A DNA stretch of 49,154 nt, taken from contig JAQYVY010000028.1 of the NCBI GenBank assembly GCA_030145195.1, positions 1-49,154 on the forward strand, written 5' to 3'. Position 1 is the stretch's first letter. Every line of letters starts with the position of its first letter. Origin of the DNA: Desulfuromonadales bacterium. GTDB taxonomy: Bacteria; Desulfobacterota; Desulfuromonadia; Desulfuromonadales; BM103. This document shows, in pieces, positions 1 to 8,280 of this stretch. The notes beneath the pieces were generated by a model. The model had not been told where the DNA came from. It saw nothing but the letters and a program-made list of their open reading frames with translations, and searched no databases. The position numbers and the translations under genes are program-made.

Positions 1-372
1 ATCAGGGGTAATAACAAGATCGACATTCTCATCAGCAAGGGCAAGCATTTCGCGAAATGCCGCCCTGCCACCGCGAGTCGATGAACCACGCACAGTGCCA
101 ACCCCAAAATAAGACATGGCTCGAGTCAGCAACTCACCATCCTTGGAGGCACTGATCAGGCATTTGGCACCAGGGCCGTTGTAACCACACACCATGAGAA
201 AGAGCTGGTCGTGCCATAGCGAGATGATAACATTTTCGCCACAACCCCATAACCGCTGCAACTCATCCTGCCCTAGAAACTCGGTCTTGAGCCCCCAGTT
301 GATCAGCTTAATGATTTTAACCGCCAGCCAGGGGACAATACGCAATATGAGTTTATCGCCAAAACCGGACAT
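1..372 (-). CDS. DUF374 lysophospholipid acyltransferase-like protein (3' end outside window)
   Basis: This reading frame runs off the left edge; 124 codons are visible and no stop is reached. The start ATG overlaps the msbA stop by one base (TAATG), so the two are translationally coupled. The visible protein begins MSGFGDKLILRIVPWLAV and has the family pattern: a hydrophobic N-terminus, a WHDQL motif resembling the H-x4-D acyltransferase box, then SKDGELLTRAM and a VRGSSTRGG motif. DUF374 proteins are relatives of glycerolipid and lipid A acyltransferases. The position directly after lpxB-msbA suggests a role in lipid A or envelope lipid acylation at the inner membrane. The substrate is not known, and the missing C-terminus prevents a full check. 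Confidence 0.82.
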   Translation of the reverse strand, partial: MSGFGDKLILRIVPWLAVKIIKLINWGLKTEFLGQDELQRLWGCGENVIISLWHDQLFLMVCGYNGPGAKCLISASKDGELLTRAMSYFGVGTVRGSSTRGGRAAFREMLALADENVDLVITPD

Positions 373-2111
373 TATTCATCCCGAAACTGCATATCATAAA
401 GTTTCCGATAGACGCCGCTCTGTTCAAGAAGCTCACGGTGTGTGCCTTCCTCGACAATTCGACCTTGATCCATCACCACGATCCGATCGGCGTTCATTAT
501 GGTTGAGAGTCTATGTGCAATGACCAGAGTGGTCCGGTTTTCCATAAGATTAGACAGAGCCATCTGCACCATAACTTCACTCTCTGTGTCCAGAGCGCTG
601 GTGGCCTCATCAAGAATCAGAATTGGAGCATCGTGCAGAATCGCCCGGGCAATACAAAGACGCTGTCTCTGACCTCCGGAAAGCCGCAAACCCCGATCGC
701 CAATGACAGTTTCAAACCCTTCCGGCTGTTGTTCAATAAACTCGTGAGCATAGGCCTGCCTGGCGGCCTCCTCAGCCTCTTCCCGAGATGCCTCAGGGCG
801 ACCGTAACGAATATTGTTCAAAATCGTATCATGGAAAAGGAAGGTTTCCTGATCGACTAAAGCAATATTTTTTGCCAGTGACTGCAATGTAATAGAGCGC
901 AGGTCCAAACCATCGATCATAATCGATCCATCAATCGGGTCGTAAAAGCGGCTCAAAAGACTAGCCACCGTGGTTTTACCGGCACCACTAGGACCAACCA
1001 GAGCAATCTTTTCTCCGGGATTGGCCGTCAACACAAAATCGTTGAGAACCGGCTCATCTCCGTAGGAAAAAAACACATTGTTAAATTGAACCTCACCTCG
1101 CACTTTATCTACTTCAGCTGCATCTTGCCGATCAGTGATCTCAGGCTTTTCATCAAAAACTTCGAAAATCCGTTCTGCTGAACCCATTGATTTTTGAAAG
1201 ACGTTATTGACCCTGATCAGTCTTTTCATCGGAACATAAAGCATCAATATCGCAGCAGAGAGAGAGAAGAGTTCACCCTGAGTTATTTGTCCGGAAATAA
1301 CCCGATTCAAGCCGTACCAAAAAACCGCTGCAACACCAAATGAAGCAATAAACTCGATGAAAGGTGAGGACAATGATTCATACTTGAGTACTTTTCGCAA
1401 AAGTTTGTAATAGCGCCAGTTCTCGTCACGGAACTTTTTATTCTCATCCGGTTCAGTACCAAAGGCTTTAATCACCTTGATACCATTGATTGATTCCTGA
1501 AGAACTGAGGTTAACTCACCGATGGACTGTTGTCCTCGCTTGGTTTTTTCCCTGATACGCCGCCCAAGCAAAGTGGCAGGAACCACCGATAGGGGCAGAA
1601 CAACAAAAGCAACTGAGGCCAAACGCCAGTCGGTATAAAAGGCAAGACCAATCAACCCTACCATGGTGAAACTTTCACGGATCGTATCGACCATAACATC
1701 AGCAGCGGAACGCTGTAACGACTGAACATCGTTAAGAATTCGGGATATCAAATTGCCAGCCTTGCTCCGCGAATGGAACCCCATTGACAAGCGTAAAGTG
1801 TGTCGATACAAGTCATTGCGAATATCTTGCACCACCAACTGACCAGCGGTTTTGATAAAATACTCCTGGATAAACTTGGAACCTCCCTTAAAGATCGAAA
1901 GACCAACAATAAAGAAAGGAACAAAGTTGACGAGCGAATAATTCTTATCAACGATGATATAATCGATCAGCGGTTGAATCAGTTTTGCAGAAGTAACATC
2001 GGCAGCGGCAACGCCCAGCGAAGCAATCAGAGAAATTGCAATGCGGGCATAATAGGGTCGGGCATAAGCAAGAAGCCGCGGGAACATATCTGCTACCTTA
2101 GGGGAGCTCAT
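372..2111 (-). CDS. msbA: MsbA-type lipid A/phospholipid ABC exporter
   Basis: A 579-residue half-transporter: an N-terminal six-helix ABC exporter membrane domain (about residues 15-310) fused to a C-terminal ATPase domain. The ATPase shows Walker A GPSGAGKTT, a Q-loop near LVDQETFLFHD, the signature LSGGQRQR, Walker B ILILDEATSALD and a switch His in VIAHRLST. MsbA flips core-lipid A across the inner membrane as a homodimer. Length matches E. coli MsbA (582). The gene follows lpxB by 4 bp and overlaps the next gene by 1 bp, and a GAAGGG ribosome site precedes the ATG. The lpx context supports lipid A as substrate over other exporter roles. Confidence 0.93.
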   Translation of the reverse strand: MSSPKVADMFPRLLAYARPYYARIAISLIASLGVAAADVTSAKLIQPLIDYIIVDKNYSLVNFVPFFIVGLSIFKGGSKFIQEYFIKTAGQLVVQDIRNDLYRHTLRLSMGFHSRSKAGNLISRILNDVQSLQRSAADVMVDTIRESFTMVGLIGLAFYTDWRLASVAFVVLPLSVVPATLLGRRIREKTKRGQQSIGELTSVLQESINGIKVIKAFGTEPDENKKFRDENWRYYKLLRKVLKYESLSSPFIEFIASFGVAAVFWYGLNRVISGQITQGELFSLSAAILMLYVPMKRLIRVNNVFQKSMGSAERIFEVFDEKPEITDRQDAAEVDKVRGEVQFNNVFFSYGDEPVLNDFVLTANPGEKIALVGPSGAGKTTVASLLSRFYDPIDGSIMIDGLDLRSITLQSLAKNIALVDQETFLFHDTILNNIRYGRPEASREEAEEAARQAYAHEFIEQQPEGFETVIGDRGLRLSGGQRQRLCIARAILHDAPILILDEATSALDTESEVMVQMALSNLMENRTTLVIAHRLSTIMNADRIVVMDQGRIVEEGTHRELLEQSGVYRKLYDMQFRDE

Positions 2112-2115
2112 AGCA

Positions 2116-3297
2116 TTAGTGGCCCTTCTGTGAGATCAGATCTAACAACATATCTGCAACTCTCCCTGAGCATCCAGGCGAGCCTAACTTTTGAGGAATA
2201 ATTTTCAATTCTGTTCTTATCCTGTTCGCGTAATCCTGATCATTAAGTTGCCTCACAATCTCGGCGGCCAACTTATCAGGAGTCGCCTCATCCTGAACAA
2301 ATTCCGGCACGACACGTTTCCCGGCAACAATATTGGCCAAACCGATATGATCAACTCGTACCAACCTCTTGCCTATGGCATAAGAAAGCGGAGCCAATTT
2401 ATACAGGATGGCCATCGGCGTTCCAGCCAGAGCAACCTGCAAAGTCACGGTACCGGAGACCGTCAATACCGTATCGCATCGACTGGCAACATGATAAATA
2501 TCGACAGAGGCTGAATCAACAAAGGTCACCGGCAAAGACGCGTTGAAATGCGAGGTAACCGACTCCCGCTCAAGGCTTTCTGCGATCGGAACCAAAAAAT
2601 GCACATTGGGAGAGCTATCATGGATTAATTCGGCCGTCGCCACAAGGGTTTCCAGCATGTAACGCAATTCATTCCGACGACTGCCCGGAAAGAGCCCAAC
2701 AATCTGCTTGTCGGCGGGGAGACACAATTCAGAGGACGGCTCGCGCAGTCCTTCATCGCCCTGCGTCTGAGAGAGCTGGAATTCATCGAGCAGCGGATGA
2801 CCAACATACTCAACGTGAATATCCTGCCCTTGATAGAGTTCCGGTTCAAAAGGGAAAATCGCGGCCAAAGAATCAACAACGGCAGCAATCTTACGCACCC
2901 GCCCCCGACGCCAGGCCCAGACTTGGGGGCTGACATAATAGAGTACCGGCACACCAGCCAGTTTAGCCTGCCGTGCAAGACGCAAATTGAACTCGGGAAA
3001 ATCGATCAGAACCAGCGCAGCGGGTTTCTCGTCATGTAATATTTTCTTCAGTTTCTGGAAAGAATTCCAAATCACCCGAAAGTGGCCGAGGACTTCAACA
3101 ATCCCCATAACCGCCAACTGCTCGCCGGGGATGAGAATCTCGCAACCAGCCGCGGCCATACCGGGTCCGCCGACACCGAAAAAATGGGCATCAGGGGTAC
3201 GAGCCTTAACCGCCTTGATCAAGTTCGCACCGTGCAAGTCACCGGAGGCTTCACCGGTTACGATCATGATTCTATTGATTGAGTTTTTCTCGCTCAA
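2116..3297 (-). CDS. lpxB: Lipid-A-disaccharide synthase
   Basis: A 393-residue GT19 glycosyltransferase. It condenses UDP-2,3-diacyl-glucosamine with lipid X to form the beta-1,6 disaccharide of lipid A at the inner membrane face. The N-terminal motif MIVTGEASGDLHGANL, PQVWAWR and the GSRRNE segment are diagnostic of LpxB. The best start is a TTG at 3297, 2 bp after the gnnB stop, with AGGGG about 6 bases upstream. An internal ATG ten codons later is the alternative. Because gnnA and gnnB sit upstream, the natural substrates probably carry GlcNAc3N instead of GlcN; that is inference from gene order. Confidence 0.95.
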   Translation of the reverse strand: MSEKNSINRIMIVTGEASGDLHGANLIKAVKARTPDAHFFGVGGPGMAAAGCEILIPGEQLAVMGIVEVLGHFRVIWNSFQKLKKILHDEKPAALVLIDFPEFNLRLARQAKLAGVPVLYYVSPQVWAWRRGRVRKIAAVVDSLAAIFPFEPELYQGQDIHVEYVGHPLLDEFQLSQTQGDEGLREPSSELCLPADKQIVGLFPGSRRNELRYMLETLVATAELIHDSSPNVHFLVPIAESLERESVTSHFNASLPVTFVDSASVDIYHVASRCDTVLTVSGTVTLQVALAGTPMAILYKLAPLSYAIGKRLVRVDHIGLANIVAGKRVVPEFVQDEATPDKLAAEIVRQLNDQDYANRIRTELKIIPQKLGSPGCSGRVADMLLDLISQKGH

Positions 3298-3299
3298 CT

Positions 3300-4400
3300 T
3301 TACCCCTGCACGACCTTAGAGATGGTATTGACCACACGTTCAACCTGCTCTTTGACCAGTTCCGGGTAGATCGGCAGGGAAAGGACTCTTTGCGCGACCT
3401 TTTCACTGACTGGCAATGACAAGTCTTTACAGGTGTTCTGGAATACTTCCTGCTGATGGAGTGGTATAGGATAATAGATAGCAGAGGCAATGTTCTCATC
3501 GGCAAGCGCAGCCTGAATCAGTTCACGCTGATCACTCAGAATGGTGTACTGGTGATAGACGTGCACGCCCTTACCGTCTTCATAAGGCGCTTCAATTCCC
3601 AGTTCCCCCAGCAGGCGTGAGTACAGATGAGCATTCTCACGCCGCTGCTGGTTAAAACGATCCAGATGCCGCAATTTCACCCTCAACACAGCGGCCTGCA
3701 GATCATCCAGTCGACTGTTGTAGCCGATCACTGAATGATGGTAGCGCTCACGACTGCCATGGTTCCGCAACACCCGAATCTGCTCGGCGAGTTCATCACT
3801 GTCAGTGGCAATCAAGCCACCATCGCCGAAGCAACCAAGGTTTTTGCTGGGGAAGAAGGAATAACAGCCCAAAGCTCCCCAGGAACCGGTCATTTTGCCA
3901 TCAAGAGAGGCACCACAAGATTGAGCACAATCTTCAATCAAAAGCAGACCATGATCATCACAGATCACTTTGAGTGATGCCAAATCAGCGGGTTGTCCAA
4001 ACAGGTGAACCGGCAGAACAGCTTTGGTTTGCGGTGAAATCGCCTTTTCAACCTGTGCCACATCGATATTAAAAGTCTGTGGATCAATATCAACAAAAAC
4101 CGGGGTCGCACCGACATAAGCGATGGCTTCCGCTGTGGCAATAAAGGTAAAGGGTGTGGTGATCACTTCATCACCGGGGCCAAGCCCAGCGGCACGCAAC
4201 GCCAAGTGAAGGGCCTCAGTACCGGAAGAGACACCTATGGCATGCTTTACACCGAGATAAGAGGCGATCTCCTGCTCAAAAGCGTTCCCTTGAGGCCCCA
4301 TAATGAAATAGCTCGACTCCAGAACTTCAGCCACAGCCGCATCGAGACTTGTTTTTAATTCTCTATACTGGATTCCGAGATCGACCATCGGTATTTGCAT
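3300..4400 (-). CDS. gnnB: DegT/DnrJ/EryC1/StrS aminotransferase, probable UDP-GlcNAc3N synthase GnnB
   Basis: A 366-residue PLP-dependent sugar aminotransferase. SSGTEALHLAL (58-68) binds PLP phosphate, D157 in IEDCAQ contacts the pyridine nitrogen, and K186 in FFPSKNLGCFGDGG is the Schiff-base lysine. The family transaminates keto sugars on nucleotide carriers. In Acidithiobacillus ferrooxidans and Leptospira, GnnB converts the 3-keto product of GnnA to UDP-GlcNAc3N; in A. ferrooxidans the pair sits between lpxA and lpxB, exactly as here. The assignment to 3-amination rests on that gene order plus the adjacent Gfo/Idh dehydrogenase. Other sugar aminotransferases have similar sequences. It lies 83 bp after gnnA, separated by a terminator-like hairpin, and 2 bp before lpxB. 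Confidence 0.8.
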   Translation of the reverse strand: MQIPMVDLGIQYRELKTSLDAAVAEVLESSYFIMGPQGNAFEQEIASYLGVKHAIGVSSGTEALHLALRAAGLGPGDEVITTPFTFIATAEAIAYVGATPVFVDIDPQTFNIDVAQVEKAISPQTKAVLPVHLFGQPADLASLKVICDDHGLLLIEDCAQSCGASLDGKMTGSWGALGCYSFFPSKNLGCFGDGGLIATDSDELAEQIRVLRNHGSRERYHHSVIGYNSRLDDLQAAVLRVKLRHLDRFNQQRRENAHLYSRLLGELGIEAPYEDGKGVHVYHQYTILSDQRELIQAALADENIASAIYYPIPLHQQEVFQNTCKDLSLPVSEKVAQRVLSLPIYPELVKEQVERVVNTISKVVQG

Positions 4401-4428
4401 AATTCACTCTCTTGATTAAAAAACAGTT

Positions 4429-4458
4429 CAGGCGAGTCAGGCTAACGCCCCTCGCCTG
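4429..4458 (-). terminator. Terminator-like hairpin between gnnA and gnnB
   Basis: A perfect 8-bp inverted repeat, CAGGCGAG/CTCGCCTG, with a 14-nt loop. In the minus (transcribed) direction it is followed by AACTGTTTTTTAAT, giving an intrinsic-terminator shape inside an otherwise tight lpx operon. It may act as a partial terminator or stability element that lowers gnnB-lpxB-msbA expression. Function is inferred from shape only. Confidence 0.5.
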
Positions 4459-4483
4459 TCCGTTTGGGTTATCCAGCCAATGA

Positions 4484-5449
4484 TTACTCTGTCACTTCAT
4501 GCCAAAGTTTACCTGTGATCTGAATCGCAACCTCAAGCGCTCGTTTACCATCTTCTCCTGAAACAACCGGTGGCGTTCCTTCACGAACCGCTGTCACAAA
4601 AGCATTGATCTCGTCTTTCAGTGGGTCGCCCTGATCAAAGCTACGTTCCTCGACGGCAACATTAGGCAGCCCCGGGATCAGGCTCAAACCTTTCTTTTTC
4701 TTATAGATAGAAATTTTTCGGCTCTGATAATCGATCGAGATATATGCATCCTGCTGGAAAATTCGGATTTTTCGCATCGCTTCGCGACTGGCGCGACTGG
4801 CAGTAACATTGGCCACACAACCATTTTCGAACTGCAAACGGGCATTAGCAATATCGACTTCTTCCGAAAGAACCGGGACGCCTACTGAGTTCACTGTTTT
4901 AAGCGGATGAGAGACCAGACTGAGCAGTATGTCTATATCATGAATCATCAAATCGAGCACAACGTTGACATCAGTCCCGCGTGGCTTAAACGGTGACAGT
5001 CGGTGAGATTCAATAAATTGCGGGTTATTGAGAACGCCCTTGAGCGCCATCACCGCAGGGTTAAACCGTTCGAGATGCCCGACCTGAAAGACCAGTCCCT
5101 TGCTGTCGGCCAAAAGAATCAACTCCTCCGCTTCGGCGACGGTTTGCGTCACTGGTTTTTCAAGCAAAACGTGGCATCCAGCATTGAAACAATCTTTCGC
5201 TACGGCATAGTGATATTTAGTCGGCACCACAATGGAGACCAGATCAACTTGCGACAGCAGTTCCTTATAATCGGTGTAAGCCCGAGATTGGACCTCTGCC
5301 GCGACTTTTGCCGCAGCCTTCGCATCAGTATCGACAACACCAACAAGATCCACGTATGGATTGCTTTGATACTTCTGGGCATGAAAACGCCCTAAATAAC
5401 CAACGCCAATGACTGCCGCTTTGAGTTTTCTTTCTATCGGCTCTGTCAC
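4484..5449 (-). CDS. gnnA: Gfo/Idh/MocA dehydrogenase, probable UDP-GlcNAc 3-dehydrogenase GnnA
   Basis: A 321-residue NAD(P)-dependent oxidoreductase. The N-terminal Rossmann fold carries GVGYLG (15-20), the family EKP motif lies at 97-99 (LLEKPV), and the C-terminal half is the GFO/IDH/MocA substrate domain. GnnA oxidises the 3-OH of UDP-GlcNAc so that GnnB can aminate it. It starts with GTG, overlapping the lpxA stop as GTGA, which is strong evidence of translational coupling with lpxA. No other Met occurs near the N-terminus, so GTG is the only sensible start. The function comes from the lpxA-gnnA-gnnB-lpxB order; the family alone covers many sugar dehydrogenases. Confidence 0.8.
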   Translation of the reverse strand: MTEPIERKLKAAVIGVGYLGRFHAQKYQSNPYVDLVGVVDTDAKAAAKVAAEVQSRAYTDYKELLSQVDLVSIVVPTKYHYAVAKDCFNAGCHVLLEKPVTQTVAEAEELILLADSKGLVFQVGHLERFNPAVMALKGVLNNPQFIESHRLSPFKPRGTDVNVVLDLMIHDIDILLSLVSHPLKTVNSVGVPVLSEEVDIANARLQFENGCVANVTASRASREAMRKIRIFQQDAYISIDYQSRKISIYKKKKGLSLIPGLPNVAVEERSFDQGDPLKDEINAFVTAVREGTPPVVSGEDGKRALEVAIQITGKLWHEVTE

Positions 5450-6216
5450 CTGGCAATTCCCCGCTGACTATCTTTAATGAAGTTGACGAAATGCTCCAAC
5501 TCTGGAGTCATCTCCAAGTCACTGACGATTGTCTGTAGTGCCTCTTCCAGGCGCAAGCCGGAGCGGAAAATAATCCGATAAGCCTTTTTGATCCCGCGCA
5601 CAGTCCCTTCGGAGAAGCCCCGCCGCTTCAGACCTATTAGATTAAGGCCTACGGTCTTGGCCCGATCTCCCTGTGCAACCGAGTAAGGCGGGATGTCTTG
5701 ACTGACCATCGCTCCACCACTGATCATGGCGTGGCTGCCGATACGACAGAACTGGTGTACAGCCGCCAAACCACCTAGAATAACAAAGGATTCAACTTCG
5801 ACGTGCCCAGCCAGAGTCGCGCCGTTTGCCAATATCGCATGGTTGTGAACAAGGCAATCATGAGCCACATGCGAATAGGCCATAAACAGGTTGTCATTGC
5901 CAACCCTTGTCAAGCCTCCGCCTTCGGCCGTGCCGCGATTCAAAGTCGTAAATTCACGAATGAGATTACGATCCCCTATCTTCAGATACGTTTCCTCGCC
6001 GTTGTATTTGAGATCCTGTGGAGCGGCACCGATCGAGGCAAACGGAAAAATTTGATTATCGCCACCGATCTCTGTCCAACCGTCGATAACAACGTGAGCG
6101 GCCACGGTCGTTCCTGGGCCAATTACAACATGCTCGCCGATCATAGAATACGGGCCGACGCTTACGTTGTCGGCAAGTTTAGCCCCAGTTTGAATTATAG
6201 CTGTCGGGTGAATCAT
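5446..6216 (-). CDS. lpxA: UDP-N-acetylglucosamine (or GlcNAc3N) acyltransferase LpxA
   Basis: A 256-residue left-handed parallel beta-helix (hexapeptide repeat) acyltransferase, the first step of lipid A synthesis. H119 in SHVAHDC aligns with the catalytic base His125 of E. coli LpxA, and the C-terminal helical domain is present (LIGLKRRGFS onward). G167 aligns with E. coli Gly173, the residue that sets acyl-chain length, which hints at a long chain (around C14); this is inference. With gnnA/gnnB next door the enzyme may N-acylate UDP-GlcNAc3N at the 3-amine instead of O-acylating UDP-GlcNAc. The start ATG follows AGGGAGA, 9 bp after fabZ. Confidence 0.95.
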   Translation of the reverse strand: MIHPTAIIQTGAKLADNVSVGPYSMIGEHVVIGPGTTVAAHVVIDGWTEIGGDNQIFPFASIGAAPQDLKYNGEETYLKIGDRNLIREFTTLNRGTAEGGGLTRVGNDNLFMAYSHVAHDCLVHNHAILANGATLAGHVEVESFVILGGLAAVHQFCRIGSHAMISGGAMVSQDIPPYSVAQGDRAKTVGLNLIGLKRRGFSEGTVRGIKKAYRIIFRSGLRLEEALQTIVSDLEMTPELEHFVNFIKDSQRGIAR

Positions 6217-6225
6217 GGGTTCTCC

Positions 6226-6660
6226 CTATTTATCGGCAAAGGTCGCTTTCAATAACGCTTCAGCTACCACTTTGCCATTGACGGTAGCCTTGCCATCAAA
6301 GTGATAAATACCGCGTCTAACCTTAAGCAGAACAAGGTCAAGTGTCAGGACATCGCCAGGAACCACAGGCTTGCGGAAGCGCGCCTTGTCGATACCTACG
6401 AAATAAGGAACCTGATTCTCACCAACTTCCTTGGCCAAAACTGCATATACGCCGCCAACCTGAGCCATTGCCTCAAGAATCAAGACTCCCGGCATAATCG
6501 GGTGGTCGGGGAAATGCCCCTGAAAAAAAGGTTCGTTGATCGTAACATTCTTGATCCCGGTGATGCTCTGCCCAGATTCAAAGCTGGCAATCCGATCGAC
6601 CAGAAGAAACGGGTATCGATGCGGAAGGGTCTTCATGATTTCTAAAGCATTCAATTCCAT
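6226..6660 (-). CDS. fabZ: 3-hydroxyacyl-[ACP] dehydratase FabZ
   Basis: A 144-residue single hot-dog fold dehydratase. The catalytic pair is visible: H49 in [11 protein letters not shown] and E63 in LILEAMAQ. FabZ dehydrates 3-hydroxyacyl-ACP in fatty acid elongation and competes with LpxA/LpxD for that precursor, which explains its conserved place between lpxD and lpxA. The length is typical. The ATG lies 2 bp after the lpxD stop. Confidence 0.96.
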   Translation of the reverse strand: MELNALEIMKTLPHRYPFLLVDRIASFESGQSITGIKNVTINEPFFQGHFPDHPIMPGVLILEAMAQVGGVYAVLAKEVGENQVPYFVGIDKARFRKPVVPGDVLTLDLVLLKVRRGIYHFDGKATVNGKVVAEALLKATFADK

Positions 6661-6662
6661 AA

Positions 6663-7724
6663 CTAACTTTCATCCTCTGACAATTTACGGTTCAATTCAT
6701 CAATTTGTTGTTTGAGTCGCTTCACTTCGCGCCGCATCTCAGGGAGGTGAGTGACCGCCATTGTGGTTTTTAGCCATTCCCTATGCGGCATCACTGGCAA
6801 CCCGGCCAAAGACTGATTTGAACCAACATCATTGGTTACACCACCTCGACCGGCAATAGTCACGTTGTCGCCAACCTTAAGATGTCCGGCAACGGCGGAC
6901 TGTCCGCCAAAGATGCAATGGTTACCGATGCGGGTACTTCCGGCGATACCGACCTGAGAAACCAGGAGGCAGTCCTCTCCAATCTCAACATTGTGCCCCA
7001 ACTGAACCAGGTTATCAATCTTGGTGCCACGAGCAACTCGAGTCACCCCCAAAGTCCCCCTGTCAATACAACAGCACGATCCAACTTCAACATCGTCTTC
7101 GAGAACGACAATTCCAACCTGGGGAATTTTGAAGTAGCCATGACCGTCTGGGGCAAAGCCAAAGCCGTCACCACCAATCACCGTGCCAGACTGCAGAATA
7201 ACCCGGTTGCCGAGTACGCACTTTTCGCGAACGGTGACGTTAGCGTGCAACAAGCAGTCCTCGCCGACCACCGACTCGGGATAAATCACAACGTTTGGGT
7301 GTAAAAGCGAACCCTTGCCAATTCTGGCACCAGCACCAACCACGCAACCAGCACTGATCGTTACGTCGTCTCCGATTAACGCCTCGGGATGGACTTGAGC
7401 CCCAGGCATGACACCTTGCGACACGTAGGCGGGGACAGCAAAAAAAGTCAGGACTTTAGCAAACGCCAGATAAGGGTTTTCTGTCAGCAACAAAGGCCGG
7501 TCTACTGTCCCTTGCAGAGCGGGCGGAACAATAATCGCTCCAGCCCTGCATGCAGACAGTTGCGACCGCAGTTTGGGATTGGACAAAAAGCTGATTTGTT
7601 CTGGCCCGGCTTGGTCCAGCGGGGCCAAACCGGAGATAAAAGTAGAGGGGTCGCCAGAGATGTCCCCCTCCACTAATTCCGCCAAAACAGACAGCGTGGT
7701 TGTTTTCCGGCGTTCAAGACTCAT
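6663..7724 (-). CDS. lpxD: UDP-3-O-(3-hydroxyacyl)glucosamine N-acyltransferase
   Basis: A 353-residue LpxD. It has an N-terminal uridine-binding domain (about 1-105), a long hexapeptide beta-helix (about 108-310) and a C-terminal helix ending in a Lys/Glu-rich coil. H244 in [10 protein letters not shown] is the expected catalytic histidine. It transfers the second 3-hydroxyacyl chain to the 2-amine of the lipid A precursor. The gene sits 5 bp after the skp-like gene and 2 bp before fabZ, the standard bamA-skp-lpxD-fabZ-lpxA order. Confidence 0.95.
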   Translation of the reverse strand: MSLERRKTTTLSVLAELVEGDISGDPSTFISGLAPLDQAGPEQISFLSNPKLRSQLSACRAGAIIVPPALQGTVDRPLLLTENPYLAFAKVLTFFAVPAYVSQGVMPGAQVHPEALIGDDVTISAGCVVGAGARIGKGSLLHPNVVIYPESVVGEDCLLHANVTVREKCVLGNRVILQSGTVIGGDGFGFAPDGHGYFKIPQVGIVVLEDDVEVGSCCCIDRGTLGVTRVARGTKIDNLVQLGHNVEIGEDCLLVSQVGIAGSTRIGNHCIFGGQSAVAGHLKVGDNVTIAGRGGVTNDVGSNQSLAGLPVMPHREWLKTTMAVTHLPEMRREVKRLKQQIDELNRKLSEDES

Positions 7725-7729
7725 AGCAA

Positions 7730-8245
7730 TTACTTAGCCTGTTTATCGAAAGCCTGGATGACCATATCAGAGATATCGATACTTTCATCGGCATAAACCA
7801 GAGAACTTTCGGTTTTTTCCAGAATCAAAGCATAACCTTCCCGCTTACCAACTTCCTGCACAACATTAAGGACGTCTTCCAGAATTTTGCGGGTAAAATC
7901 GGCATCGGTCTGCTGCAAGGTTTCCTGGATATCTTTGGTAAACCTCTGATACTCCTTAACCTTCTGCTGGTAATCGCGTTCCTTAGAATTGCGGGCCTCT
8001 TCGGAAAGAAGCATGGCCTGCTTTTCCAAATCGTCCTTAAGTTTTTTCAACTCCTCCTGGCGCTCCTGAACTTCACCGTCGTAGCTCTGCACTTTGGCCT
8101 TAATCTTCTCTTTAGCCTCCTTGCCAGCAATCGACAGATTCAAAGCTTTCTGCAAATCAACATAACCGATCTTCTGGCTTTCGGCCATGACCGGAGAGGC
8201 AACAAGAGAGAAACAAACCAACATCAAAACAACAAACTTCTTCAT
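7730..8245 (-). CDS. OmpH/Skp family periplasmic chaperone
   Basis: A 171-residue protein with a Sec signal peptide (MKKFVVLMLVCFSLVASPVMA, cleavage near AES). A long charged helical coiled coil follows (KEAKEKIKAKVQSYDGEV... through LEKQAMLLSEEARNSKERD). This is the OmpH/Skp architecture: trimeric periplasmic chaperones that hold unfolded outer membrane proteins for the BAM complex. Position between bamA and lpxD is conserved in many Proteobacteria. I place the start at the ATG (8245), 7 bases after AAGGAG, not at the in-frame TTG just before it. Confidence 0.9.
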   Translation of the reverse strand: MKKFVVLMLVCFSLVASPVMAESQKIGYVDLQKALNLSIAGKEAKEKIKAKVQSYDGEVQERQEELKKLKDDLEKQAMLLSEEARNSKERDYQQKVKEYQRFTKDIQETLQQTDADFTRKILEDVLNVVQEVGKREGYALILEKTESSLVYADESIDISDMVIQAFDKQAK

Positions 8246-8280
8246 CAATAATCTCCTTAAATAAATTGTGATTTATCAGA

